In this document: positions 11,663 through 22,845 of the stretch, one piece after another
Position numbering within the stretch: the first letter of the stretch is position 1
Layout: the number at the start of each line of letters is the position of its first letter
DNA from: Cryphonectria parasitica EP155
Taxonomy: Eukaryota > Ascomycota > Sordariomycetes > Diaporthales > Cryphonectriaceae
NCBI RefSeq assembly: GCF_011745365.1
Contig: NW_024468912.1
Coordinates: forward strand, 4,464,001-4,528,000
Length of the DNA stretch: 64,000 nucleotides
Reading direction: 5' to 3'
Notes under the pieces: generated by a model
What the model saw: only the letters and a program-made list of their open reading frames with translations
What the model was told of the DNA's origin: nothing
Database searches by the model: none
Made by a program: the position numbers and the translations under genes

Positions 11663-12381
11663 GCTTCGGAACAGTACTAGGAGGAATGACAGGCAGAATG
11701 GGGCACAGCAGGATCTGAGTGATGCTCTGGAGTGGTTGACTGGTCATGAATATTGAAATATTTACGAGCTTCGGACTCCGGATCTTGTATCTATCTATTA
11801 AAATGATAGCATCGGTGAATGAGAAGATATGCACACGTGCGAATCCAATAAGAATGATGATCTGACACTCATACCCTTGTAATTGAAGTCCATTAACGTA
11901 TACATATTCCGTCGAGCGGAGCATCAGGTCTATGGATTGAAGAGTTCCACTGGACTCCAGCTTCTTCTTTCCAGCTTTGATGGACAGCACGCTATCACAT
12001 GTACGCTGCCCGAAAGCCCAGTAGCCCCCGTCATTTCGAACACTCTCGTACCTGCTCTTGACAAATTTTGCATTATATCAAGATGTAATCGAAATCTGCT
12101 CGTCATCGCAGGAATTCTTGAGTCCTGTTGGCCATCGTTCTCGCCGTCGCAACTTTAGCAGAGACAGGCTTAGTCGTGGAGATCTAGCTGAATCACATGT
12201 GAAAGGTCTGATAATCGAGACAGATAAACTAGACCTAAGCTTTCTCCTCTATCTCTATGTTTTACATGTAGTAATTGATCACCCACACTCCCCCCTCATC
12301 GTGTCCAGTTGTTAAATACTGCGTAAATTGGGTTTTCTTTGAGCCTTTCTGACACAACGCTCGCTGTAAGGAGCCAACAAT
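11663..12381. other. Intergenic between the two six-cysteine genes
   Basis: About 720 bases between the paired small secreted protein genes. I see no gene or strong element. Confidence 0.5.
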
Positions 12382-12780
12382 ATGCAATCCTTCAGAAGCT
12401 TCGCCACCCTCTGTCTGGTTTTTTCCTGCGAGGCTGCGGCCTCGCTCCAGGCTGTATACCGTCAGCAGTCCATCACGACGGTGCTCTCGCCACAACCGAC
12501 ATTTGCCCAGCCGCATGTCAACGATGAAACTTTGTCTGCCCGATCTACATCGCAAAAGGACACTTTCGACTTCGACGTCCGCTCCGACCAGATCGTCCCA
12601 ATGATGGACGCCCTGGCAGATCTTTCAGTGCACATTTCTGAGAGCCGAGAAGCTGCCTTCTACAAGAAGGATGACGACGATCCACCGCCTTTCAAGTGTC
12701 ACTGCAAGTGCAGCCTTTTAGGAGGCTGCGAGTGCTGGTGTGGGGATAGGGATACGAAGAAAGGAAGCGGGAATAATTGA
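12382..12780 (+). CDS. Small secreted protein with C-terminal six-cysteine motif (copy 2)
   Basis: Single exon, 132 aa. The signal peptide spans about residues 1-21 (FATLCLVFSCEAAAS). The middle has a likely helix (VPMMDALADLSVHISES, about 72-88), then an acidic and proline linker (KKDDDDPPPF) and the tail KCHCKCSLLGGCECWCG. The tail cysteines are 106, 108, 110, 116, 118 and 120: pattern CxCxC-x5-CxCxC. This matches copy 1 in order (signal, helix, Pro/Asp linker, six cysteines in 15 residues) though overall identity is low, so the two look like old tandem duplicates under selection for the tail. The tail after the motif is basic (RDTKKGSGNN). Function is unknown; secretion is well supported. 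Confidence 0.72.
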   Translation: MQSFRSFATLCLVFSCEAAASLQAVYRQQSITTVLSPQPTFAQPHVNDETLSARSTSQKDTFDFDVRSDQIVPMMDALADLSVHISESREAAFYKKDDDDPPPFKCHCKCSLLGGCECWCGDRDTKKGSGNN

Positions 12781-15700
12781 TTCATTTGGATGCTATGAAT
12801 CGCGCTAGAGAAGGCGAGTGAGGGCAATTCCTTTCTATGATGACAATCAGTGTTGGAAGAAATATGCGGCTTTGATGGTGCCAAGACATTATTCGGCAGG
12901 TATCTAGTTTGTAATGATATCTGAAGCTCGCCCGAGTCTTTGAAACCCAGACTTCGACTTTGAATACAACAATTCTGATGCGACCCGTTGGAAATGCTGC
13001 TATGAAATTCATTGCACGTGGCAAGTCATTACGAATGATTCAAAAGCTTGACACGGCCGAGATCAGACGGATCGCGGCAGTCAGCTTTGACATGTATTCT
13101 CAAGCCAGATTGAGCGAGAAGTCATCAGTACTCTTCATGCTAAGAGATATTCCCTCGGGATAAATTTAGCTCAATGGCTTTCTCTGAAGACCGTGCAATG
13201 AGCTGCGAATCCCAGTCTGCCTGTAGGATGCAATCAGGCCGAATAACCGCACGCCAGGATCCTACACACCAACGTCGTACCACTCCCATGTTGCTATCTC
13301 AGAACCCCGGCTCAAAATCCACTTCGAGGCATCTAGCCAGGCACCCAAGTACAGTATTGCCAGTGAAAGAAAGAATAGCTTGTTGTGATTTTGAAGCCGT
13401 TTACAACCCGACCCTGTTCTCAGCTTCGAAGAACTTCGCTAGGAGGTGAGTATCTGCAACCTATTGAGCCGCATCTTTTACTGTAAGGCTGACTGTGGGT
13501 GCGTTGCATCGATCGCGGAATGGATCGTCCTAGGATGTTACTTGGCATCGTCTACCGGCAGGAGGTGTGGCACACTGCATCATCTCCCGTATTTACTGCA
13601 AGACCCAGCACTCTGATAGACAACCGCATGCCAGACAACTATGACACTAGGCATGCAGAGAGGAATTCATTTATCTACCATATTTTTACTAAATGAAGGA
13701 GTAGTCTGCATGAGTGGGGCGTTCATCGGTTTCTTCCCGGCCGTGAGCAGATTCCACCGGGTAGTAATTATCCTCAAATCATTGAGCCACAAACCTTGGA
13801 AGCCCAGGGTAAACATATGTCTTGAAGAGTGTTAGGTAGTCACCACGCCATTTCATCCTGTCAAATCTACTGGCTCAAATCAGGTGCCTTCGAGAACTGA
13901 GAGCACAAGAAACTATTGTCTCGAAGCGAACAAGCTTCTGAACAAACATCCTGTGGCACCCATGGCCGTTCCTTGCAGGTGGGCCACTTCGGGCTGCGGC
14001 GCAGCAAAGGAACCCGACAACACACGGAATCCTTGAAGTGAGCAGTCCAATTCCGCCGTGTCGGGGCGACAGATTTCCATTTGAGAAGTCCTAGTCCCTC
14101 GAGAAGGCCCGAGGGATTGGTAACCTCGCCACATCTCACTCGTTCAGACAAGGCAAGGTTGCTGTTCGCGTGCTAGGCTTGTACTGTAATATCGACTACA
14201 CGTGGTCAATGCCCTTGCTTCCCCAATTAGCTCGTGCGCTCCCTCTTCACCTGCAGGTGCTTGGGACAGCGCTTTAAGAAGTGGAACAGGCTGTGCTTTG
14301 GCCTATCACTGATAACCAACATTGGCCGAGACAAAGTTGAAGACTTTGTTACCTACTCATGCGGCGTATATATCGAGACCCTGAGTCATCAGCCAGAAAA
14401 GCATGATATGCACCATGTAGTCTGGTCAAAGTGATCAATCTTGAACATGAAAAGATATTGTAGCTGCAATGAGATGGAGCTCATCGAAATAACGAAACCG
14501 TCACGAGAGGCTTACCAAGATTAGAGATGACACTGAAGCGGTAAGCTTCTTTTTTCTTTCCATGCAATTAATCAAAATCCTAGGAAAAGGAAAAGGAAGA
14601 AAGATATCCTCAACTTTCAGGCTTATGTGAAGCCGCCGCTTCACCGATTAGGTACTTTTCTGGAGACTCATGATTCATCACTTTCACGTTCAACAACTTT
14701 GAGCAAGGCTCTTGCACGATGGCTGCGAATTCATATCCGTAGGATCCTTAACCCAGCTCCTGGAAGATACCGGTTGCTGACTCGACACCTAAACAGGGCA
14801 TAACTTTTCGAGTACTTTGGATTCTCTCGGACCGATATCCAATTCTTCATTTCCTTGCATAACGCGGCCGAATTGCAAGGATTTATAACATTTCGCTATG
14901 CAAGTTCGTCCGCCGTAAAACACCTTCCCTCATGAGTGCCTAGCACAGGCCGGAAAACGTTGCGCGCACTGGTCAGAAAATTACCCAGGCTGAACGGAGG
15001 CGTGACTTGACATTGCTTTCATTGACCGTATCTTATCATAAACCATGCTTGTAGTTGTCGATAATTATTCCCAACCAACAACAGAGTGCTAAGAAGCTTT
15101 ATACTCATGGTGAGACTTAACTGGAAGTTGAGCTCTTTCTCCCCTTTCTCCCCCCTTTAGAGCTACTACGATAGATCGCTTACGCACATATCAAAATCAA
15201 ATGCCGGTAGGGAGAGGTTGAGGACCAGCACGTGGCCTATACCCATGTCGACACAACAAGGCTGTTGGCGCGAGCCTTGTCAGGTTACCCCTCCTTCAGG
15301 CGTCTTCTGAGGCTCGAGGATCAACTATCGAATTTCCCTTTCTGAGTTTGACGTCGAGCCAGGCCCCCGGACCACGCCACTCGGATCGTGCCGTGGGCTT
15401 ACTTCATGCATGTAGTGAATCCTGAACGATGGATGGATTGTGTACATGGTCCCTTCAAATTGGAACCTCGGCCGGTATCCGGAGAAGCATGGCCAGTGGC
15501 AGTAATAACACGACCTGCAGTACTGAGAGGCTCAGTGGAATTAGATCTTGGGAGTGTAGTACCTGGTGGTCAAGAGGCACGAGCTGTCAACTTACCCCGA
15601 GCAATTCATGGCTCACGCCTCTATTCTTGTAATACGCAAGATGTTTAACTACAAAGCGCTTCTCATGTCAACTGCGTTCACAAGAGATATCAAACAGAAT

Positions 15701-16436
15701 GTTCTATGAAGGATCCGTATAAGCAGACATCCATCCGACAGACCTGAAAATAGATATGTAAAAGTCCCAAGCCTGCTGGCTGCCAGATTCGGCCATGGTA
15801 TGGGGTTCATTTGTCCCTGGTGGTAGCGAATGCCTGACTGAGGCCCTCTTGGGCAATAACAGGCATCCAAGTATTGCTAAGCCACGATCATTTATGACAG
15901 TAGCCAACTTTGTCTGCTAAAGAATCCGTCTCTGAATTTAATACGCGTCTTTTCTTGCCACTATTGCCTTCCTTCAACGCCACAAGCTCCCATTTCCTCT
16001 TCACTTCGCCGTTCGAGGCTGTTGAGCATCATGAACCCCTGTCATGGAAAGGATCATCTCCCTCAGGTGGTTGTATGTTTCTGCACAAGGCTGGAAATTA
16101 CATGCTTTCCTTCTGGGCGAGCAATGGCCGTGATGATGTTTGACTACTCCGCGTCGGGAAGCGGCGGATAATGGCGAGACTTCACACATCGCAGAAGTGT
16201 TCATGGTGAATGTTGCTGCCTGGTGAAAGGAAATTGTCCAGGAGAATACGATATTGATGCTCTCTGTCTGTCAAATATATAAGTATCGGCTTGTGATCCC
16301 TTCTCATCTGCACTTCTGATCACTCTTCACCACCGCACCTCGACAGTCCTCCTTGCACAGCATCATCTCATCAAATAAACATTCATCCCCAAGTCTCCTA
16401 ATAGTCTCCCGAAAGAACAAAAGATCTTTTGTCAAG
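12781..16436. other. 3.7-kb gene-poor stretch
   Basis: No open frame here shows a domain, a splice-supported continuation or sustained coding-type codon use. I found no terminal repeats, transposase motif or third copy of the six-cysteine tail. A TATA-like element at 16275-16283 belongs to the downstream gene. It lies between secreted-protein genes. Confidence 0.5.
16275..16283 (+). promoter_or_regulatory. TATA-like element of the thaumatin-like gene
   Basis: The sequence atatataag lies about 155 bases upstream of the ATG at 16437, followed by a CT-rich leader. This spacing fits a core promoter of a highly expressed fungal gene. Confidence 0.4.
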
Positions 16437-17488
16437 ATGAACTCCTTCCAGTCCGCCGCCATCATCTCCTTCGTTGGCCTTGCCAACCTTGCCATGGCCA
16501 GCCCTGCTGCCACAGCAACTGCAACCTCGGACGGCATCATCTCGCCCACTCTTGGAACAGCCATCCACGGTGCTCTAAACGACCCTATTCCAACCATCAA
16601 CCCTATCTACGCGGCTCTCGGCTTGACCGATCAGTTGGGTCTCGAGGACCGTGCTCTTCAGAAGCGTATTGACGAGGGCCCTGAGTATCTGACCGTTTTG
16701 GTGTGGAACAACCACGGTAAGAGCTCGACACTTGAATAGATTTTTTCTCTCATCCTTTTCCCAGCATGCTAACAACGAAACAGGCGATACAATCACCACA
16801 TCTCACGCGCGCAATGCTGGCAGTCCCACCGCATCGGGAGGTGCTATTGCAAACGGCGTCATTGCCAACGGCGCTACAGCTACCTTTGCGGTCCCCTCTG
16901 GCTATGCTGGAAACGTCGCCGTCAACGATGGCAACTATGAGCTGACTGGCGATGACTCTCTTATTGAGCTCTCCTACGTGGTGTAGGTCCCATCTTATCA
17001 CCTGCTTACTTGCATAAGGAAGTCATTTGCCATACTCCAGAATACTGACCCTGTGATTACTTGTAGCGCGGATGGTTATGATTTCCCCATCGCTGATGTC
17101 GACATCTCCTATGTCAACGGTTTCTCCGCTGCTATCACCTGCCAGTGCTCTGGCGTCTACGTTGTCGGCTGCAACACGAACCTCTTCACGACTGGCATCA
17201 CCTGCGCCGACAACGACGGTGAGAACGCCTGCGTGAACCCCGAGCGGGCCTCCACCACCGACACAACTGCTGCTCCCTTCTTTGCTCCGTGCGCGGGCGC
17301 TGCTTGTAAGTGTTGTCTTTGTTCCCCTTGTACTCTTTCCTCTGTCAGCGCTGTGCTGAGTCTTGCTGACTTGTTACGCTCAAGACACGTTCCCCAACGA
17401 CAATGGTGCCAACTCGTGGGGTGCCTGCCAGAGCGGCGTTATCGAGTGCTGTGTTGGCCACGACTGCCCTGCTTCCATCCTCCAGTAA
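16437..17488 (+). CDS. Secreted thaumatin-like superfamily protein
   Basis: Exons are 16437-16716, 16784-16982, 17067-17305 and 17385-17488 (273 aa). A signal peptide covers about residues 1-21 (IISFVGLANLAMASPA). A propeptide follows, ending at a Kex2-like LQKR site near residue 80. The mature part has VLVWNNHGD, ADGYDFPIADVDISYVNGF, the cysteine series ITCQCSGVYVVGC, and the C-terminal YTFPNDNGANSWGACQSG with IECCVGHDCP. These are hallmarks of the small fungal thaumatin-like/antigenic group, which is secreted and cysteine-rich; some thaumatin-like proteins bind or cleave beta-glucan. Enzymatic activity here is not demonstrable from sequence. It stands alone on the plus strand, convergent with the reductase at 18.4-19.7 kb. 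Confidence 0.75.
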
Positions 17489-18393
17489 GAGTGAGGTTGC
17501 CCTTCGCGGATCCATACTCTGGTCTCGCCAATATCGGCTCATTCAGCTCTACTGCTATTTTCTTAATGTCTTCTCTGCTTTCTTTGAGCAGAAATGTTCC
17601 GATTCTTGTATCTACTTAAGTAATTGTTCTCTATTACCGTACTCTAAACAACGGTCGTATATACTGTTTTGGTTGGAGAATTAGACGGCGAAGATTTATG
17701 TTGTAATAATCAAAGACGTTTCAATATATTCTGCATCTTGGATCTGTTTCTACTATACTGGAAGTTTCGAACTTCCAAGCGACATTTTGCTCCAGCCTCA
17801 TGCGCAGTCCTCTACTTTTTGCCTCTATTTCTTCTTCTTTTTTTCTCGTCAAGTAAAACTCTTAAGAATTACATGCAAGTGAGCCAAGTCGGTGAGACAA
17901 CAATCTCAGGGTCTAGAAACGCCAAGGGTAGTACACCAGGCGCTTGTGCTCGTCCAAATGCAAAGGTAAAAGAGCGTTGTGTTACAGTGTTGTAAGCCCA
18001 GTCCCGTCCCAATGTAGTCGGATTGGTGATGTCTGTGCTTAGCGCATCTTGGCTCTTGGACCGTTTTTTATCTCCAGAGTGACAAAACTAAGTCGGATTC
18101 AGCTTGGTTGGTGCATCTTCGCACTGACATTTTCTCAACGCTCGAGAGCTAATAATAGCCGGCTAAGACAGTGCGTTTCACAGTAGTGAGCGTTGACAGG
18201 TTGACAGGTTGACAGGTTGACAGGTAGTACTAATGCACTGTTTCCAAGATCGGCACTTGAGCTGCGGTAGGGATCTCGTTTGTATTCGCATCCGCAGTCT
18301 GGTAATTTTTGCTTAATTAACGACTTTTATTCCGCTGGATAATATTGTGTTTTTTTTATTTATTTATCTTGTGAGTAACATCTTCCTTCCACT
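17489..18393. other. Convergent intergenic region
   Basis: The 3' flanks of the thaumatin-like gene (plus) and the reductase gene (minus). It contains a short tandem repeat at 18193-18224 and T-rich stretches. No gene is seen. Confidence 0.5.
18193..18224. repeat. Tandem repeat, four exact copies of ttgacagg
   Basis: The 8-base unit ttgacagg occurs four times head to tail without mismatch. It lies between convergent genes. Length variation between strains is likely, but no function is evident. Confidence 0.85.
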
Positions 18394-19715
18394 CTACTGG
18401 TCTGCTACCTTAAGCGTGGCCTTGCCGAATGTCTTTCCTGTGAAGAGCGACAGGAAGGCGTCCTGTGCTTTCTCGAAACCCTCGAAATGGGTCGTCTTGG
18501 TCTTGATCGAGCCATCGGCGATCCACTTGGGCATCTTCTCCCAAAAGCTAGCAATGTTGGGCGTGTAGATGTTATCGTCCCAGAAGATGAAACCCTGGAT
18601 GTGAATGCGTCTGCGGAAGATCTCGGCCAGGTTCTTGACCTTGTACTGCTCCTCTGGAGGCTTGTTGTATGTCGAGACCTAATGTCATGAATGCCACTTA
18701 GCAAACCATTCCGTTACGGAGTTAAAGATGGAAAGAAAGGACGGGACTCACCATGCCACAGACGATGATGCGGCCAAACCAGTTGATGTTGTTGATCGCA
18801 GCCTCGAAATGATCACCGCCGACGTTCTCGTAGACCACATCAAGACCCTCGGGGGCGAGTCTCTTGAGTGCATCGTTGCAGCTCTCCTTGGTGTAGTTGA
18901 AGCACTCGTCGGCGCCCAGCTCCTCGACGACGTACTTGACCTTCTCGTCCGAGCTGACGCTGCCGATGACGCGCATGCCCTCCTTCTTGGCGAGCTGCAC
19001 CACGATCTCGCCCACAGCGCTGGAGGCGGCGTTGACCCAGATGGTCTTGCCCTTTTCTGGCTTCACGAGGCCGTAGAAAGAGTTCTAGATTTGATCGTCT
19101 GTTAGTCTCCTATGCGATCTGGCTCATGACTCTTGCGCCCTCGAAGATTGGGCATATCTAGCGGGGTTGTTGAGGGAAAACTTACCCATGCGGTCTGTCC
19201 GGCCAGACCCAGGGGGCCGACCCAGTTCGCGAGATCAAGGTTGTACTTGTTCTCCAGCTTCTCAATCATGTACGCAGCCATTGGCTTGGCCTCAATAAGC
19301 TACATCCGTGCCACCATCAGCATCTGCCATTCCGCCTGCTAGCTCACAAACCGGTCATGAGTTCATTACTCACCTGCTCGGGGATGACTCCATACTCGGC
19401 GATGGGCATGACGCCCGCCACCAGATCGCCCTCCTTGTACTTCTCGTGGTCGCTCTTGATGACCTTGGCCACAGCAAAGGTGTTCATGGGCTCCTCGGGG
19501 ATGTAGCCTGGGACGTAGCTCTCAAAGGTGGGGCCCCTCATGCGGTCGCGCATGTGCGGGTCGAAGCCGATGATGAGCGTCTTGACGACCATGCCCTTGG
19601 GAGGTGCTGTGAGCTCCACGGGCCGGTCCTCAAAGGCCATATCCACGTTGGGCCGGATGAGGCCCTCCGGGACGCGCTTGTAGATAAGAGCTTTGCTGTT
19701 GACGGTGGCGGCCAT
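18394..19715 (-). CDS. NADP-dependent medium-chain reductase (alkenal/leukotriene-B4-dehydrogenase-like)
   Basis: On the minus strand the exons are 19715-19374, 19299-19186, 19084-18752 and 18678-18394 (357 aa). The N-terminal catalytic fold has KRVPEGLIRPNVD and DPHMRDRMRG, typical of the zinc-free 2-alkenal reductase / 15-oxoprostaglandin-13-reductase branch of the medium-chain dehydrogenase superfamily. The Rossmann part has AASSAVGEIVVQLAKKEG near residues 171-188 for NADP(H) binding, then VYENVGGDHFEAAINNI and GRIIVCGM. The C-terminus has the family ending FGKATLKV. The enzyme should reduce the alpha,beta double bond of reactive enals or enones in the cytosol; the substrate is not known. 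No zinc ligands are expected or seen. It is convergent with the thaumatin-like gene. Confidence 0.9.
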
Positions 19716-19731
19716 GATTGTTGACGTTGAT

Positions 19732-19753
19732 GATGAGGATGAGGATGAGGATG
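19732..19753. repeat. GATGAG microsatellite in the reductase leader
   Basis: Repeats of gatgag/gatgat just upstream of the ATG at 19715 on the minus strand, so in the probable 5' leader. Confidence 0.7.
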
Positions 19754-20294
19754 TTTGAAGTTGTGGAAGGAGAGCAACTGATCACTTTTGAAGGTTTAAG
19801 TTTGTGCCTGAGATCGAGACTCTTGTATAATAACAACGCCAGCGAGGAGGAAGGATAATGTTTCTAGAAGGAAGCGGTCCAAGGTATCCAAAAAGGGTGT
19901 CTGCCGAGGTTCAAATAAGAAAGACCCATGAATCGCAACGTTGCCCCAAATGCGGTGGGCATTTGCCCCTATCCAATGGCCACCAGCGACGATGTAACGC
20001 GGAAACGCCAAGCAGATGGAGATGCTAGTATTCCATGTGGACTGATTCGACACTTCTGCCCTGTATGGACGAAGCATTGTGGATTTGTCTGCGACGCAGA
20101 GGACCACAAGAAGGAGGGGTGGCCCGATTGTGCTGGGCTGGAGCTGGGGGGCCCAATGTAAATTGTCACACAAGTTTCTTGTAACTTGACCTTGCAAGCC
20201 TTGTTCTGGGGAACTTGTCCCTGTCGTCTGCTAGTACAGGGCCACAATTGAACCCCATACCACACACAGTACTACTGTAGATCAAATTCCCCTA

Positions 20295-20324
20295 GCTCAA
20301 GTGCTGCGTACGTAGCACTTGAGC
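20295..20324. repeat. Perfect 11-base inverted repeat with 8-base spacer
   Basis: The arm gctcaagtgct and its exact reverse complement agcacttgagc flank gcgtacgt. It could form a hairpin or be a dimeric protein-binding site. It lies about 580 bases upstream of the reductase start. Confidence 0.8.
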
Positions 20325-20914
20325 CATGTCGAACCATTGTTCAACGTGTACCAGAGAAAAAGCGGTCACTAGGCCAGCTGCTGAGCTTCCCCCCCTCCCC
20401 CCCCAAGGCACACATATCACATGAAACTAGACCGTGTCTGGTTTGATACTGTGACCAAGACCAAGGAGCCAGCAACCAACCACTGCCAACATCACCAACT
20501 AGCTAAGCATATGTGGGACACCGACATGACAAGATGCTAAAATACACTCTCTTATCACTAGACCAAGACATATCATAGTACGGAGGCATGTCTCGATGTG
20601 GAAATCAGGTCGTTAGAGTACCACACATGGGGACATGATAGCCGGCCGATCAAGGACGACGAAATCTCCTGCGCAGCCTTTAAGAAGAGGAAAAAACATT
20701 GGCCTGCAAGAGCCCATAAATCTAGGGCCTAGAGCCTTGTGAAATGATGGGCCGAATTCAGGGGTCCATAGCAGCGCAGTCCCACGCACGGTGGAGCAAA
20801 TATTCCCACCAACGTTGCCACTACTGTTGTGGCCTATACTGAATGTAGACAAGCAGTAGGCCAGTCCGGTGCCCCACACGTGGCATCATTTGTCTCAGAC
20901 CCAAAAGAAGAAAA

Positions 20915-20928
20915 CCCCCCCCCCCCCC
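20915..20928. repeat. Run of 14 C
   Basis: Homopolymer C tract in intergenic DNA. It is a likely place for length errors or strain variation. Confidence 0.9.
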
Positions 20929-21485
20929 AAGTCCAAGTACTGTAGTAGGGCGCAAGACAACGGTGTGACACACGAGGAGGACAAAGGCGTCGGTCTACGG
21001 TGCGGGCCTTTCCGCAGGTTCCGCGGTGCAAGTACATAGAAAACCACTGGTTGCTGCATGTACGACACCCATCTCGAGTTAGCTTCTGACAAAGCAGAGC
21101 GACATATACTCGAATGATTCTGGGCATCGCATTGGTAGCCTGTCAGGGCTGGCACTTGTCCGCTGCCTGGCGGACCGAACGGGTAGCTCGCGACGCGAAG
21201 CCTTCATGGATGCTTTGCGCGAGGATGCTAATTAGCAAAGCAAGAAGACATCACGATAAGAGAAATAGCATAGCTTGACCTCCTGAGACAAAGACCCACC
21301 TACTGACCATCGATAGCCATATGAGGTTAATTTGTTGGGACGCCCAGATTTTCGTACTAAATATCTCAAGCCTCCTTTTATTAGACGGAACATTCTCTCC
21401 TGCCTGCCATGGTCACTGCAAAGGCGAATTCCACCGAGCCTTGTCTGTAATGTGGATGTTGACCTCGTCTGCAACATACACTCAC

Positions 21486-22088
21486 TTAGGATGGTGGTGG
21501 AAGGGTATCGATCGATGGCCTGCGTATGACGGCCATCATCTCATACTCGACCAACCCGCAATCTTGTATGATCTGGATAGGCCCAAAGCCTGGTGCATCG
21601 CGCAGGCAAGCCTCAAAGGTCTGCCAGTCAGCCTGGGGGCCTAGCCACACCACCGTGCTCAAGAGGCTGTCCTGCTTCTCGGCAGCCGCCAACAGATACC
21701 GGCTGATCAAGCCAGGCTCTCGCGGGTAGACGAACAGTAGGGCCCCTGCGGATTTGAGGTCTGAGGAGAGCTCCCAGGTTCCTCTGACAGTGCTGCAATA
21801 TTCCTCAGGAAGCCAACGGTTGACAGGACGTGCGGGGGGTGTGGTGCGGATTTCAACGCCTCGGACCTCGAGGTTGCTGCCCTCGGGATGAGCTGCCCAA
21901 CGGGCTTGCAGGTGAGCTTCCAGGAGCCCACTGCCACTACCGACAGAGAGGACGAGGGTTGGGCTGGAACTGTTGCTGGCCGAGGCAACAATGTCTGTGA
22001 GACAGTGGATGAGCCTGTTGGAGAGGCTGAGGCAGAGATCTGGATAGCGACAGGGCTCGTCACTCAACGCTGGTAAGATCGTATCCAT
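21486..22088 (-). CDS. Small class I methyltransferase-like protein, unknown function
   Basis: Single exon, 200 aa, ATG at 22088. Residues 45-60 read LVLSVGSGSGLLEAHL, which fits the glycine-rich SAM-binding loop of class I methyltransferases (strand, GxGxG, helix). Further along, RGVEI could be the acidic end of strand 2, and ALLFVYPREP and VVWLGPQ fit later strands. The protein is shorter than most methyltransferases (about 250-300 aa) and its C-terminus, RRPSIDTLPPPS, looks disordered. I cannot name a substrate. The SAM fold is inferred from one motif and the strand order. It stands alone, with gene-free flanks. Confidence 0.65.
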   Translation of the reverse strand: MDTILPALSDEPCRYPDLCLSLSNRLIHCLTDIVASASNSSSPTLVLSVGSGSGLLEAHLQARWAAHPEGSNLEVRGVEIRTTPPARPVNRWLPEEYCSTVRGTWELSSDLKSAGALLFVYPREPGLISRYLLAAAEKQDSLLSTVVWLGPQADWQTFEACLRDAPGFGPIQIIQDCGLVEYEMMAVIRRPSIDTLPPPS

Positions 22089-22845
22089 GACGGAACGAAA
22101 AGGCGAAGAGCTGATGCTGTTGTTTTCCTATGTCTTGTTTCGGGAAGGCTTGATGGCTCAGGAGAGCCAGTCCTGACTTTTTAGAAGGTTTTAAGGATTG
22201 ACTGCTGCTTGTTGGAAGCTGCCGTAGTAAAGAAGACGAAGAAAATAATGCTAAGTACTAAGTAGTTATGGTGGTGATACCAGGCCATGTCACTTTCCAT
22301 GATTCAACGTTTTGACCATCATTAACACGCACATAAGTACTGCACCTTCCTGCATGGCAAACATGCCGTTAGCAATTGAACAAACAGAAAAGGTTGTGCT
22401 TGGTTCATTTACTCGATGTTTTTGTTCAATTTCTTAAATGAGGGCTGACACACAGCAAAAGATTGTGTTGATAAGAAAGAAAAAAAAGAGAGCCAAGATG
22501 TTAGATGGTTTTTATGCTAGAGCCTCAACATGTCTTATCAATGCCTTATCGAATAAAGCCAGGTCATTGTGACTCGGCCAGTCCTGACAGTGGCCAGCAG
22601 TGGCCAATCAGGCTTGATACCGGCAAAGAGGCTAGACCCAGTAGAGCACAAGCCTACTCAGCCGTGAGGTGGCATTTCTGTGGTCAACCACAAGCTGCAA
22701 GCAAAAAGTATGCCGAGCTTCAACATTTGCCTGTTGCCGATTCCTCTCCTCCATCCTCAGCATTAGCTGTCCTTTTGACACTCGCTCCCCAGCACCAACC
22801 TCTGTCTTTCTTTCTTTCTTTTAAAGATCAATCACATCAATCAAG
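22089..22845. other. Divergent intergenic region
   Basis: The upstream region of the methyltransferase-like gene (minus) and the Pho88/SND3 gene (plus). It has a purine tract near 22475-22495 and a CT-rich leader just before 22846. No gene is seen. Confidence 0.5.

Larger units (their letters stand above)
19716..21485. other. Intergenic, reductase to methyltransferase-like gene
   Basis: A 1.8-kb gene-free region. It holds a GATGAG-type microsatellite next to the reductase start (about 19732-19753), a perfect 11-base inverted repeat at 20295-20324, and C-runs near 20392 and at 20915-20928. Short open frames show no coding signal. Confidence 0.5.

Noticed and set aside
13160..13240. tRNA-like A-box (tagctcaatgg) with a weak B-box-like gcgaatccc
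   Set aside because: The flanks do not pair as an acceptor stem and the B-box has two mismatches.
15388..15648. Overlapping short plus-strand frames, one with several cysteines
   Set aside because: No signal peptide, no splice support and no codon bias; treated as chance.
12781..16436. Possible transposon in the gene-poor gap
   Set aside because: I found no terminal repeats, no target-site duplication and no transposase or reverse-transcriptase motif.
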